Of a DNA stretch of 64,000 nt, positions 17,466 through 26,123 are shown one piece after another (positions within the stretch are counted from its first letter, which is position 1; every line of letters starts with the position of its first letter). The notes below the pieces were generated by a model that saw nothing but the letters and a program-made list of their open reading frames with translations, had not been told where the DNA came from and did no database searches. The position numbers and the translations under genes were made by a program. Location of the stretch: assembly GCA_014872815.1 (NCBI GenBank), contig WKFK01000011.1, positions 341,929-405,928 of the forward strand, written 5' to 3'. This stretch comes from Paracoccaceae bacterium (lineage in GTDB: Bacteria; Pseudomonadota; Alphaproteobacteria; Rhodobacterales; Rhodobacteraceae).

Positions 17466-18731
17466 ATGTCTTTGTTAAAATCCTGGGTCACAAGCGCCAA
17501 TGACGCTGCCTGCCCTTTTCCCCTCAACAACCTGCCCTATGGCGTCTTCTCCGTGGACGATGGCGAGATGCGGTGCGGCACCGCGATTGGCGACCGCATC
17601 ATCGACCTGACCGGCCTGGAAGAAGCGGGCACCCTGCGAGCCGATCCGGATACAGACGTGCTGGACGCGCCGTTCTGGAACGACTTTATGGAGTTGGGGC
17701 CACAAGTCTGGGCCGATTACCGAGCCAAACTGCAAGCTATGCTGGCCGAAAACGCCTCAGAAGAGACCCAAGAGGCGCTGACCTATTATTCCCTGCCCAT
17801 GGCTGACGCCACGCTGCACATGCCCTTTGCCGTCAGCGAATACACCGATTTCTACGCCGGTCGGAACCATGCATTCAACGTTGGCACCATGTTCCGTGGT
17901 CCTGAAAACGCGCTGCCGCCTAACTGGCTGCACATCCCGATTGGCTACAATGGTCGGGCGTCTTCCGTGGTGGTCTCAGGCACCGACATCCGCCGCCCCT
18001 GGGGGCAGTTGAAGTCCCCGGATCATGACATGCCTGCCTTCCTGCCCTCGCGCCGCTTTGACATCGAGCTGGAGATGGGCGCTATTGTGGGCCAGTTTTC
18101 CCAACGTCCTGTGACCGTGCAGGAAGCCGACGACATGATCTTTGGCTATGTGCTACTCAACGACTGGTCTGCACGGGATATTCAGGCCTGGGAATACCAA
18201 CCGCTTGGCCCGTTTCAAGCCAAAGCCACCGCCACCTCGATCTCCCCGTGGATCGTCACCAAGGCCGCGCTGGAACCGTTCCGCACCAACACGCCAGAGC
18301 GGGATTTTGAACTGCTCGATCACCTCAAGGACGTCGGCCCGATGCTCTATGACATCGACCTGTCCGTCACCATGGCACCGAAGGGTAAAGAGCCAACCGA
18401 GATCGCCCGCACCAACTATGACCAGATGTACTATTCCGCCGCGCAACAGCTGGCGCACCACAGCACCTCTGGCTGCCCGATGAACGTCGGCGACCTGCTG
18501 GGTTCCGGCACCATCTCCGGCCCAACAAAACCGGAGCGCGGCAGCCTTCTGGAGCTCAGCTGGGGCGGAAAAGAGCCGCTGACCCTTGATAGTGGCGAGC
18601 CCCGTACCTTCATTGAAGATGGAGACACGCTCACCCTCCAAGGCGCGGCCAGAGGAGACGGGTACACCATCGGATTTGGCGACTGTACCGGCACGCTTTT
18701 GCCTGCGCTTTCGGACCCTTTCGAAAGGTAA
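17466..18731 (+). CDS. fahA: fumarylacetoacetase
   Basis: Hydrolyses fumarylacetoacetate to fumarate and acetoacetate, the last step of homogentisate breakdown. The 421-residue chain has the FAH N-terminal domain (PFPLNNLPYGVFS near residue 18) and the catalytic domain. Metal-site residues appear in EYTDFYAGRNHA, DIELEMGAIVG and LNDWSARDIQAWEYQPLGPF. AAAGGAAA lies upstream of ATG 17466. Spacing to neighbours (21 and 5 bases) supports an operon. Confidence 0.96.
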   Translation: MSLLKSWVTSANDAACPFPLNNLPYGVFSVDDGEMRCGTAIGDRIIDLTGLEEAGTLRADPDTDVLDAPFWNDFMELGPQVWADYRAKLQAMLAENASEETQEALTYYSLPMADATLHMPFAVSEYTDFYAGRNHAFNVGTMFRGPENALPPNWLHIPIGYNGRASSVVVSGTDIRRPWGQLKSPDHDMPAFLPSRRFDIELEMGAIVGQFSQRPVTVQEADDMIFGYVLLNDWSARDIQAWEYQPLGPFQAKATATSISPWIVTKAALEPFRTNTPERDFELLDHLKDVGPMLYDIDLSVTMAPKGKEPTEIARTNYDQMYYSAAQQLAHHSTSGCPMNVGDLLGSGTISGPTKPERGSLLELSWGGKEPLTLDSGEPRTFIEDGDTLTLQGAARGDGYTIGFGDCTGTLLPALSDPFER

Positions 18732-18736
18732 CGCCT

Positions 18737-19297
18737 ATGGCCACCACCCCCCGCTATGTCGGATATATCGCACAAAGTCTGGACGGCTATATCGCCACCC
18801 CGGATGGCGGGGTGGGCTGGCTTGATCCGTTCAGCACCGCGCTGGCCGAATGCAACTGCGAGGACGCTGGCGGCTACAACGCCTTTATCGAAGAGGTGGA
18901 TGCCGTGCTGATGGGCCGCTCCACTTACCGACAAGTGATGGGCTGGGGCTGGCCCTATGGCGACCGCGCTGGCTACGTGCTGACCCACCGCCACGACTAC
19001 AAGGGCGATCACATCACCGCCGCTGGCCCCATCGACGGCCTACGCGCCGCCATTGAGGCCAATGGCCACCAAAAGGTCTGGATTATGGGCGGCGGCGAAA
19101 CCCAACGCGCCGCACTGGACGTGGGCATGTTTGATGAGATTTCGGTCTTTGTGATGCCCACCATCCTGGGCGATGGCTTGCCCTGCTTTGCCAAAGGGGC
19201 GCAGCAGAACCTGACCCTCAAAACATCGAGCCAGAAACCTGGTGGCATCTTGCAACTGGACTACGACATTGCCGGCCCTCCGGCTGAGGCCACCTAA
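18737..19297 (+). CDS. dihydrofolate-reductase-like (RibD C-terminal) protein
   Basis: A 186-residue protein of the RibD_C/DHFR fold, NAD(P)H-dependent reductases of mostly unknown substrate. Typical pieces are GYIAQSLDGYIATPDGG at the N-terminus, VLMGRSTYRQVM near residue 55, and IMGGGETQRAALDVGMFDE near 116. It follows fahA by 5 bases and is probably in the same transcript. It has no evident step in homogentisate catabolism. Confidence 0.8.
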   Translation: MATTPRYVGYIAQSLDGYIATPDGGVGWLDPFSTALAECNCEDAGGYNAFIEEVDAVLMGRSTYRQVMGWGWPYGDRAGYVLTHRHDYKGDHITAAGPIDGLRAAIEANGHQKVWIMGGGETQRAALDVGMFDEISVFVMPTILGDGLPCFAKGAQQNLTLKTSSQKPGGILQLDYDIAGPPAEAT

Positions 19298-19368
19298 ACC
19301 CGACTTGGCACAGGCGCGGCCGCCGCCTAAGCAGATCATATTCAAACAAACCAACAGGACAGACCCTT

Positions 19369-19833
19369 TTGAAACGCATCGCCCTGGCCGCCCTCCTTTC
19401 TTTCAACCTCACAACAGCACAGGCCCAAACGGCCGAAGAGCTTGCCAAAACCTATGTGAACATGCCCGAAGTACAGCAGATGATGACGGACATGTTTTCC
19501 CCTCAAAGCATGGCAGTACAGGTTGTGGCCTCAATGCCCCCTGGCGTGACCCTGTCAGAGGCGCAACAGACCGCCATTGGCGAATTGATGTCCGACGAAA
19601 TGAACACACTGCGCCCCAAGCTCGAAGAGCTGATGGAGGCCACAACCGCCGAGGTGTTTAGCGCCGAAGAAATCGACGCGCTGATCACTTTCTACAGCTC
19701 CGAACACGGTGCCGCCATTATGAGCAAAATGGGCCCGATGATGCAGAAGGTCATGGGCGGCCTCGCCTCGGACATGCAAGCGATGCAAACACGCATTACG
19801 CCGAAAATGATCGAAATCATGAGCTCTGAATAA
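19369..19833 (+). CDS. secreted DUF2059 protein
   Basis: A 154-residue protein with a signal peptide (KRIALAALLSFNLTTAQAQ) and the DUF2059 core FSAEEIDALITFYSSEHGAA near residue 100. It starts with TTG at 19369, preceded by ACAGGACAG. The family is periplasmic and uncharacterised. A short hairpin follows it. Confidence 0.75.
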   Translation: MKRIALAALLSFNLTTAQAQTAEELAKTYVNMPEVQQMMTDMFSPQSMAVQVVASMPPGVTLSEAQQTAIGELMSDEMNTLRPKLEELMEATTAEVFSAEEIDALITFYSSEHGAAIMSKMGPMMQKVMGGLASDMQAMQTRITPKMIEIMSSE

Positions 19834-19847
19834 GATACGAAATGACC

Positions 19848-19868
19848 GAGGCGCCGCTTAAGCGCCTC
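19848..19868 (+). terminator. hairpin after the DUF2059 gene
   Basis: GAGGCGC (19848-19854) and GCGCCTC (19862-19868) form a 7-base stem with a 7-base loop. No T run follows, so it is a weak terminator or a stability hairpin. Confidence 0.4.
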
Positions 19869-19898
19869 ACTCAAATAACAAGATAAGGACCGCTGACC

Positions 19899-20849
19899 AT
19901 GGCCAAAGCCTTCGCCTCCCAAGGGGACATGACCGAGAAAAACATCTCTTTCACCGAAGTGGGAGACGGCCTTTACGCCTTCACGGCCGAAGGGGACCCG
20001 AACTCCGGCGTGATCATCGGCGATGACAGGGTGATGATTGTCGAAGCCCAAGCCACGCCGCGACTGGCCAACAAGGTCATCGAATGTGTGCGCTCCGTCA
20101 CCGACAAACCGATTTCCCATGTGGTGCTGACCCACTACCACGCCGTGCGTGTGCTCGGTGCGTCGGCCTATGGCGCGGATCAGATCATCATGGGCGACGC
20201 CGCCCGCGCCATGGTGGTGGAACGTGGTCAGGAAGACTGGGACAGCGAGTTCCAACGCTTCCCCCGCCTGTTTGAGGGCCACGAAAGCATCCCCGGCCTG
20301 ACCTACCCCTCCACCACATTCTCCGACAACATGACCGTCTACCTCGGCAACCGCCGCATTGACCTCATGCATCTGGGCCGCGCCCACACCGCAGGCGACA
20401 TCGTCATCCATGTGCCCGACCAGAACGTCATGTTCACAGGCGACATCGTCGAATACCACTCCGCCTGCTACTGCGGCGACGGACATTTCTCCGACTGGGG
20501 CGACACGCTCGACAACATCGCCGCTTTTGACGTGGACGCCATTGCCCCCGGCCGTGGTGACGCTTTGGTGGGCAAAGAGATGGTCAACGCCGCCATCGAA
20601 AACACCCGCGACTTTGTCGAAAGCACTTACCGCCCTGCCGCCAAGGTTGCGACCCGCGGCGGCACCCTGAAAGAAGCCTGGGACGCGGTGCGGGCCGAAT
20701 GTGACCCAAAGTTCGCAGACTATGCGATTTACGAGCACTGCCTGCCCTTCAACGTCGCCCGCGCCTATGACGAAGCCCGTGGCATCGACACCCCGCGTAT
20801 CTGGACCGCCCAGCGCGATCTGGAAATGTGGGAGGCACTGCAGGGGTAA
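19899..20849 (+). CDS. MBL-fold protein with altered metal motif
   Basis: A 316-residue metallo-beta-lactamase-fold protein. The usual HxHxDH is replaced by HYHAVR in VVLTHYHAVRVLGASAYG near residue 78, so the Asp and second His are lost. Later metal positions remain: HLGRAHTAGDIVIHV near 163 and MFTGDIVEYHSACYCGDGHF near 181. The protein may bind a single metal or a different one. It is transcribed with the aromatic genes downstream of fahA. Confidence 0.78.
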   Translation: MAKAFASQGDMTEKNISFTEVGDGLYAFTAEGDPNSGVIIGDDRVMIVEAQATPRLANKVIECVRSVTDKPISHVVLTHYHAVRVLGASAYGADQIIMGDAARAMVVERGQEDWDSEFQRFPRLFEGHESIPGLTYPSTTFSDNMTVYLGNRRIDLMHLGRAHTAGDIVIHVPDQNVMFTGDIVEYHSACYCGDGHFSDWGDTLDNIAAFDVDAIAPGRGDALVGKEMVNAAIENTRDFVESTYRPAAKVATRGGTLKEAWDAVRAECDPKFADYAIYEHCLPFNVARAYDEARGIDTPRIWTAQRDLEMWEALQG

Positions 20850-20878
20850 CACAAAAGCCCACGTCCTTGATCTATGTC

Positions 20879-20905
20879 GTGGCGCGCCGCCCCTTGGCGC
20901 GCCAC
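20879..20905 (+). terminator. perfect 10-base hairpin before the monooxygenase gene
   Basis: GTGGCGCGCC (20879-20888) and GGCGCGCCAC (20896-20905) form a perfect stem. No T run follows. It sits between the second MBL gene and the FAD monooxygenase gene and could attenuate read-through or protect the upstream mRNA. Confidence 0.5.
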
Positions 20906-20948
20906 TCTACCCCCAACAAACGCGCCTGTCCTTGGGAGGAGGAGCCCC

Positions 20949-22559
20949 ATGAGCAAGATTTTTGACGTCCCGCTCTACGCCTACACGCGCAGTCCGGATC
21001 AGGACGAAGGCATGCCCGTCCGACACCCAGTGGTGATCATCGGTGCGGGCCCCGTCGGCCTCGCCACTGCCATTGATCTGGCACAGCAAGGCATCAAAAC
21101 CGTCATTCTGGATGACAATGATCGGGTGTCCTTCGGCTCCCGCGCCATTTGTTTTGCCAAACGTCCGCTGGAAATCATGGACCGCCTCGGCTGCGGTGAG
21201 CGTCTGGTGGAACATGGCGTGCAATGGGACACTGGCAAGGTCTTCTTTGACACCCGCCAAGTCTATGAGTTCAGCCTGACCGAAGAAGAAGGCCACAAGA
21301 ACCCCGCCTTCATCAACCTGCAGCAATACACCTTTGAGCAGGTCTTGGTGGAACGCATCCGCGAGATGCAGGCCGAAGGCGCGCCCATCGAAATCCGCGG
21401 CCACAACAAGGTGGAGGCCATTGGCCAACACGACACCCATGTGACCCTCGAGGTGGACACCCCCGAAGGCAGCTACACCATTGAGGCGCAGTGGTTGGTC
21501 GCCTGTGACGGGGCCAACTCCCCCACCCGCCGCATGTTGGGACTGGATTTTGACGGGCAAGTCTTTGAGGACAATTTCCTGATCGCCGACGTGGTGATGA
21601 AAGCCGACTTCCCGTCCGAACGCTGGTTCTGGTTTGATCCGCCCTTCAACCGGGGCCAATCCGCCTTGCTGCACAAACAGCCGGACAACGTCTGGCGCAT
21701 CGACCTGCAACTGGGCCGTGACATCGACAAGGAGCGCGAGAAGCGGCCGGAAAACGTAATGACCCGCCTCAAAGAGATGCTGGGCGACGAGGCCGAGTTC
21801 GACCTTGAATGGGTCAGCATCTACACCTTCCAATGCTGCCGCATGGAGCGGTTCCGCCATGGCCGCACGCTGTTTGCCGGTGACTCCGCGCACCAAGTCT
21901 CCCCCTTTGGGGCCCGCGGTGCCAACTCCGGGCTGCAAGATGCGGATAACGTCGCGTGGAAACTCAAACTGGTGCTCGACGGCAAAGCACCTGAAACCCT
22001 GATGGACAGCTACCACACCGAACGGGCTTACGGTGCGGATGAAAACATCCTGAACTCCACGCGTTCGACTGAGTTCATCACTCCCAAATCCGAGATGAGC
22101 CGCATCCTCCGTGACGCCGTGCTGGACCTCTCTGCGCATCACGAATTTGCGCAACCACTGGTCAACTCGGGCCGCCTATCAGTGCCCTGCACCTATGACG
22201 GCAGTATGCTCAACTCCGCTGATGCGCTCGCCGCGCCGGACCTCACGCGCCCCGGCAGCCCCTGCCCGGACGCCCCGCTTGGCGAAGACAACCTGCTGGG
22301 CAAACTCGGCAACGCGTTCATCCTGCTCACCATCGACGCAGACGCACCGGACAGTTTTGAAGAGGATGGTGTCACTGTCAGCCGCCTTGCGCTCTCGGTG
22401 CGCGATGACCCGACGCTCACCCTCAAACGGCAATACCTCGGCGATGCCACCGCTGGCGTCTACCTGATCCGCCCAGATCAACACGTCGCCGCCCGCCGCG
22501 AAGCCTTTGACGAACCCCATTTCCGCGCCGCCCTGCGCCGCGCCACAGGCAAGGAGTGA
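20949..22559 (+). CDS. FAD-dependent aromatic monooxygenase (MhaA-like)
   Basis: A class A flavoprotein hydroxylase of 536 residues. The FAD motif VVIIGAGPVGLATAIDLAQQ is near residue 27, the DG motif LVACDGANSPTRR near 182, and the GD motif LFAGDSAHQVSPFGARGANS near 307. Start ATG 20949 follows GGGAGGAGG. The next gene encodes a 68-residue DUF2783 protein. The pair matches 3-hydroxyphenylacetate 6-hydroxylase MhaA/MhaB of Pseudomonas putida, where a small protein is needed by the flavoprotein to make homogentisate. That function is inferred from the pairing and the hmgA/maiA/fahA context. Confidence 0.82.
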   Translation: MSKIFDVPLYAYTRSPDQDEGMPVRHPVVIIGAGPVGLATAIDLAQQGIKTVILDDNDRVSFGSRAICFAKRPLEIMDRLGCGERLVEHGVQWDTGKVFFDTRQVYEFSLTEEEGHKNPAFINLQQYTFEQVLVERIREMQAEGAPIEIRGHNKVEAIGQHDTHVTLEVDTPEGSYTIEAQWLVACDGANSPTRRMLGLDFDGQVFEDNFLIADVVMKADFPSERWFWFDPPFNRGQSALLHKQPDNVWRIDLQLGRDIDKEREKRPENVMTRLKEMLGDEAEFDLEWVSIYTFQCCRMERFRHGRTLFAGDSAHQVSPFGARGANSGLQDADNVAWKLKLVLDGKAPETLMDSYHTERAYGADENILNSTRSTEFITPKSEMSRILRDAVLDLSAHHEFAQPLVNSGRLSVPCTYDGSMLNSADALAAPDLTRPGSPCPDAPLGEDNLLGKLGNAFILLTIDADAPDSFEEDGVTVSRLALSVRDDPTLTLKRQYLGDATAGVYLIRPDQHVAARREAFDEPHFRAALRRATGKE

Positions 22560-22563
22560 TCTG

Positions 22564-22770
22564 ATGTCTGACAAGCTGATCCTGAGCCCCAACCTGGACA
22601 ACGCCGATGGCTTCTTTGATGCCCTCGCCCGCGCCCATGACGGCCTTAAAAAATCCAGCAGCGACGCGCTCAACGCCCGTCTGATCTTCCTACTCGCCAA
22701 TCACATTGGCGACAATGAGGTCCTGGACGAAGCGCTCAACGCCGCGCAAGCCAGCGGCCACCAACGATGA
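22564..22770 (+). CDS. DUF2783 small protein (MhaB-like coupling component)
   Basis: A 68-residue protein (SDKLILSPNLDNADGFFDAL) with three likely helices and no membrane segment. It starts 5 bases after the monooxygenase stop. DUF2783 proteins are typically found beside such flavoproteins. By analogy with MhaB it would support or couple hydroxylation. ATG 22564 fits the family start; a longer in-frame start lies inside the upstream gene. Confidence 0.75.
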   Translation: MSDKLILSPNLDNADGFFDALARAHDGLKKSSSDALNARLIFLLANHIGDNEVLDEALNAAQASGHQR

Positions 22771-22780
22771 GCCGCTCGAA

Positions 22781-23416
22781 ATGAGCACAGTGCTCTACGA
22801 TTATTGGCGCTCCTCCGCCAGCTACCGCGTGCGCATCGCTTTGCACCTTGCGGACGAGCCTTTCGAGCGCGTGACCGTAGACCTCCTCGAAGGCGACCAC
22901 CGCGCGCCAGATCATCTGGCGCGCAACCCGCAGGGTCTGGTCCCGGTGCTCGACATCGACGGCCACCGCTTCACGCAGTCTTTGGCCATTCTCGACTATC
23001 TCAACGACACCCGCGCGCTTGGCCTGCTACCTGGCGACCCAACTCAGCGCGCAAAGGTCCGGGCCTTGGCGCACAGCATCGCCGTGGATATTCATCCAGT
23101 CTGTAACCTGTCAGTGGTGCGCCACGCCACCTCCAGTGCCAAGGACAAACCCGCCGCAACCCAAGCCTGGATGCAACATTTCATTCACCCGGGTTTACAG
23201 GCCTTTGATGCACTTTTGGACGAGTTCACCCAAGCACCATTTTGCTGTGGGGACGCGCCAACGCAGGCCGACCTTTGCCTGATGCCGCAGCTCTACAATG
23301 CGCACCGCTGGGGCGTAGACCTATCCGACCTCCCCCGCCTTCAAGACATCGAAACAGCCTGCGCCGCGCATCCAGCTTTTGCGGCTGCGCACCCGGATCA
23401 GGTCCGTCCCACCTAG
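22781..23416 (+). CDS. maiA: maleylacetoacetate isomerase (zeta-class GST)
   Basis: Isomerises maleylacetoacetate to fumarylacetoacetate using glutathione. The zeta-class motif is SSASYRVRIALHLA near residue 9, where many homologues have SSC in place of SSA. It is followed by NPQGLVPVLDIDG and the C-terminal GDAPTQADLCLMPQLYNA. The product is 211 residues from ATG 22781, only 10 bases after the DUF2783 gene. Together with hmgA and fahA it completes the pathway. It is convergent with the hpaR-like gene with just 3 bases between stops. Confidence 0.93.
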   Translation: MSTVLYDYWRSSASYRVRIALHLADEPFERVTVDLLEGDHRAPDHLARNPQGLVPVLDIDGHRFTQSLAILDYLNDTRALGLLPGDPTQRAKVRALAHSIAVDIHPVCNLSVVRHATSSAKDKPAATQAWMQHFIHPGLQAFDALLDEFTQAPFCCGDAPTQADLCLMPQLYNAHRWGVDLSDLPRLQDIETACAAHPAFAAAHPDQVRPT

Positions 23417-23419
23417 TCT

Positions 23420-23860
23420 TTAGAGGTCAATCTCATTGAGATCATTGAGCAGTTCCAAAAGCTGCTCGTAGCGCTCCGTGCCAAGATGGTCTCGCAGTTT
23501 GCCCGCATAGCTCTTAGCCGCTGGAATATTATCTGCAATCAGCTGACGACCGTCAGACGTGGCCTTAATCACCTGCCGACGCCCATCCTGCTCATCGCGC
23601 GTGCGCGTGATGTAGCCTTTTTCCTCAAGCTTCTGCAAAATCCGCGTCAGGCTCGGCAACAACAGCACCGCGCGATCTGCAATGGTGGTCGGATCCATCG
23701 GGCCTTCTTCGACCAGAACCCGCACCACACGCCATTGCTGTTCGGTGACCCCCGCATCGGCCAACAATAATCGCGCCGGTTTCATCACCTTTTCTCTGGC
23801 GCGCAAAAGCGCGATAGGAAGCGACTGAGATGTATCGGGAATATTGGTCTTGCCTGTCAT
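23420..23860 (-). CDS. HpaR-type MarR regulator of aromatic catabolism
   Basis: A 146-residue MarR protein resembling HpaR, repressor of homoprotocatechuate operons: SLPIALLRAREKVMKPARLL at the N-terminus, TEQQWRVVRVLVEEGPMDPT, then the HTH LLLPSLTRILQKLEEKGYI. I chose ATG 23860 because AAGGTGAG lies directly upstream; a GTG at 23875 would add five residues. It faces the transporter operon across 232 bases and converges with maiA, so it may control both. No clear palindrome was seen in the 232-base gap. Confidence 0.82.
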   Translation of the reverse strand: MTGKTNIPDTSQSLPIALLRAREKVMKPARLLLADAGVTEQQWRVVRVLVEEGPMDPTTIADRAVLLLPSLTRILQKLEEKGYITRTRDEQDGRRQVIKATSDGRQLIADNIPAAKSYAGKLRDHLGTERYEQLLELLNDLNEIDL

Positions 23861-24092
23861 CTCACCTTCATGCACTGGAATATTTCAAAACGCAATTTCT
23901 TTGGCGCACCAAACCCTACATTACAGTGCAAAGCGGCGGTCCTTTGCCTCTGAAATGGCCCACAGAATTGGTCTGGTTTTCCCGGGCCTCCACCTACGTA
24001 ATTTCCCCGAATTGACCCTTTTTGGCCCCAGCTCCTACCATGATCACAATCGCCGCAATCCAATTTGCGGTTGAGTTCAGGGAGGAAAACTC

Positions 24093-25265
24093 ATGAAGAA
24101 ATGGCTCATTTCGGGCGCAATTTCTGCTTTGGCGCTGACCACCGCCGCGTCTGCAGATATCAAGATCGCCCACGTTTACGGCAAAACCGGCCCGTTTGAG
24201 GCCTACGCCAAACAATCCCATGACGGCCTGATGCTGGGTCTGGAATACGCCACCGGCGGCACCATGGAGATCAACGGCGAGAAAATCGTTGTGATCGAAA
24301 AAGACACGCAGCTGAAGCCAGACAATGGCAAAGCGCTGTTGGAAGAAGCCTATGGCGATGACGAAGTTGACCTCGCCGTTGGGCCGGTTAGCTCTGGCGT
24401 GGCGCTCGCCATGCTGCCAGTGGCCGAGGAATATGAAAAGCTGCTGATCGTTGAACCGGCGGTGGCCGACAGCATCACCGGCGCCAACTGGAACCGCTAC
24501 ATCTTCCGCACCGGTCGCAACAGCTCGCAGGACGCCGTGGCCAACGCCATCGCGCTGGCTGGCGAAGACGTACACATCGCCACCCTAGCGCAAGACTACG
24601 CCTTTGGCCGCGACGGCATCGCCGCCTTCCGCGAAGCGCTCGAAGGTCAAGGCCAGTCGATTGCCCACGAAGAATACGTACCCACCGACACCACCGACTT
24701 CACCGCCGCAGCAGAGCGTATCTTCACCGCGATGAAAGACCTCGAAGGCGACAAGAAGCTCTTCATCATCTGGGCAGGTGGCGGCAATCCAATGGGCAAA
24801 ATCCAAGCCATGGATCCCTCCCGCTTTGGTGTAGAGATCGCCACAGGCGGCAACATTCTGGCGGCGATGAAAGCCTATAAGGATTTCCCCGGCCTCGAAG
24901 GCGCCACCTACTACTACTATGAAATCCCAAAGAACGATGTGAACGACTGGCTGGTGAAAACCCACCAGGAGCGTTTTGGCACCCCACCTGATTTCTTCAC
25001 CGCAGGCGGCATGTCCGCAGGTATCGCTGTGGTGGAAGCCATCAAAAAGGCCGGCAGCACCGACACCGAAGAGCTGATCACCGCGATGGAAGGCATGGAA
25101 TGGGAGACCCCCAAAGGCACCATGAAATTCCGCGCCGAAGATCACCAGGCGATGCAGACCATGTACCACTTCAAAATCAAAGTGGACGACAACGTCGAAT
25201 GGGCCATCCCTGAACTAGTGCGTGAGCTCAAGATCGAAGACTTGCCAATCCCCGTTCGCAACTAA
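24093..25265 (+). CDS. branched-chain-type ABC substrate-binding protein
   Basis: A periplasmic binding protein of 390 residues with signal peptide KKWLISGAISALALTTAASA and the type I (LivJ-like) fold: DIKIAHVYGKTGPFEAYAKQ, then VDLAVGPVSSGVALAMLPVA and YIFRTGRNSSQD. Start ATG 24093 follows CAGGGAGGAAA. Members of this family also bind aromatic acids. The neighbouring hydroxyphenylacetate genes and the HpaR-type regulator make an aromatic ligand plausible, but this is inference. Confidence 0.88.
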   Translation: MKKWLISGAISALALTTAASADIKIAHVYGKTGPFEAYAKQSHDGLMLGLEYATGGTMEINGEKIVVIEKDTQLKPDNGKALLEEAYGDDEVDLAVGPVSSGVALAMLPVAEEYEKLLIVEPAVADSITGANWNRYIFRTGRNSSQDAVANAIALAGEDVHIATLAQDYAFGRDGIAAFREALEGQGQSIAHEEYVPTDTTDFTAAAERIFTAMKDLEGDKKLFIIWAGGGNPMGKIQAMDPSRFGVEIATGGNILAAMKAYKDFPGLEGATYYYYEIPKNDVNDWLVKTHQERFGTPPDFFTAGGMSAGIAVVEAIKKAGSTDTEELITAMEGMEWETPKGTMKFRAEDHQAMQTMYHFKIKVDDNVEWAIPELVRELKIEDLPIPVRN

Positions 25266-25282
25266 GCGCGAACATCCCCATG

Positions 25283-25312
25283 GCTGGTTCCGGATCCCGC
25301 GCCGGGACCAGC
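25283..25312 (+). other. stem-loop between the binding-protein gene and the rest of the ABC operon
   Basis: GCTGGT (25283-25288) pairs with ACCAGC (25307-25312), extended by CCGG/CCGG inside. Hairpins in this position commonly protect binding-protein mRNA and lower expression of downstream transporter subunits. No T run follows. Confidence 0.5.
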
Positions 25313-25346
25313 ATTTCCCCAGACCACACTCACTGGGTTTCAAACC

Positions 25347-26123
25347 ATGTCCCACCCCATTCTGGAAACCACCGACCTGACCGTGCGCTTTGGCGGCCAT
25401 GTCGCAGTGGACCACATCTCCTGCAGCTTTAAAGCAGGCGAGCTGACCGCGATTGTCGGCCCCAACGGCGCAGGCAAAACCACTTATTTCAATCTGATCT
25501 CCGGTCAGATTCCCGTCTCTGAAGGCCGTGTAAAACTTGACGGCACCGACATCACCCGGATGTCCGTGGCCCAGCGCACGCACCGCGGCATCGGCCGCGC
25601 CTTCCAACTCACCAACCTGTTTCCCAACCTCTCAGTGTTAGAAAACGTGCGTCTTGTGGTGCAGTCAAAGGCTGGGCGCGGCTTCAACATCCTATCCATG
25701 GCGGACAGCCACGCCGAACTGACTGGCCCCGCCTATGACATTCTCGAACGCATCCGTATGACCGATCAGGCGGACCAAGTGGTCTCCGAACTGTCGCACG
25801 GCGACCAGCGCAAACTGGAGGTCGCCCTGCTGATCGCGCTCGACCCGCTGGTCTATATGTTTGACGAACCCACCGCCGGCATGAGCGTGGACGAAGCCCC
25901 CGTGGTACTGGATCTCATTGCCGAGCTCAAAACCCGCAAAGACCGCGCCATCCTGTTGGTCGAGCACAAGATGGACGTGATCCGCACATTGGCCGACCGC
26001 ATCATCGTACTGCACAACGGCGCGCTGGCGGCCGATGGCGACCCCGCCGAAGTCATGGCCTCGGACGTGGTGCAAGAAGCCTACATGGGCCGCGATCTTG
26101 AGGAGGCTTTGGCCAATGTCTGA
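25347..26123 (+). CDS. ABC transporter ATPase, LivG type
   Basis: A 258-residue ABC ATPase: Walker A GPNGAGKTT near residue 40, signature SELSHGDQRKLEVAL (LSHGDQ variant of LSGGQ) near 150, and Walker B LVYMFDEPTAGM near 172. Together with the next four genes it forms an importer of the hydrophobic/branched-chain amino-acid type. Its stop overlaps the start of the LivF gene by 8 bases. Confidence 0.92.
   Translation: MSHPILETTDLTVRFGGHVAVDHISCSFKAGELTAIVGPNGAGKTTYFNLISGQIPVSEGRVKLDGTDITRMSVAQRTHRGIGRAFQLTNLFPNLSVLENVRLVVQSKAGRGFNILSMADSHAELTGPAYDILERIRMTDQADQVVSELSHGDQRKLEVALLIALDPLVYMFDEPTAGMSVDEAPVVLDLIAELKTRKDRAILLVEHKMDVIRTLADRIIVLHNGALAADGDPAEVMASDVVQEAYMGRDLEEALANV

Noticed and set aside
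19692..20852. 386-residue frame antisense to the second MBL gene
   Set aside because: It is rich in Val, Gly and His repeats and mirrors the MBL gene on the + strand.
20907..22154. 415-residue frame antisense to the FAD monooxygenase
   Set aside because: It has no domain signal; the monooxygenase has all three FAD motifs.
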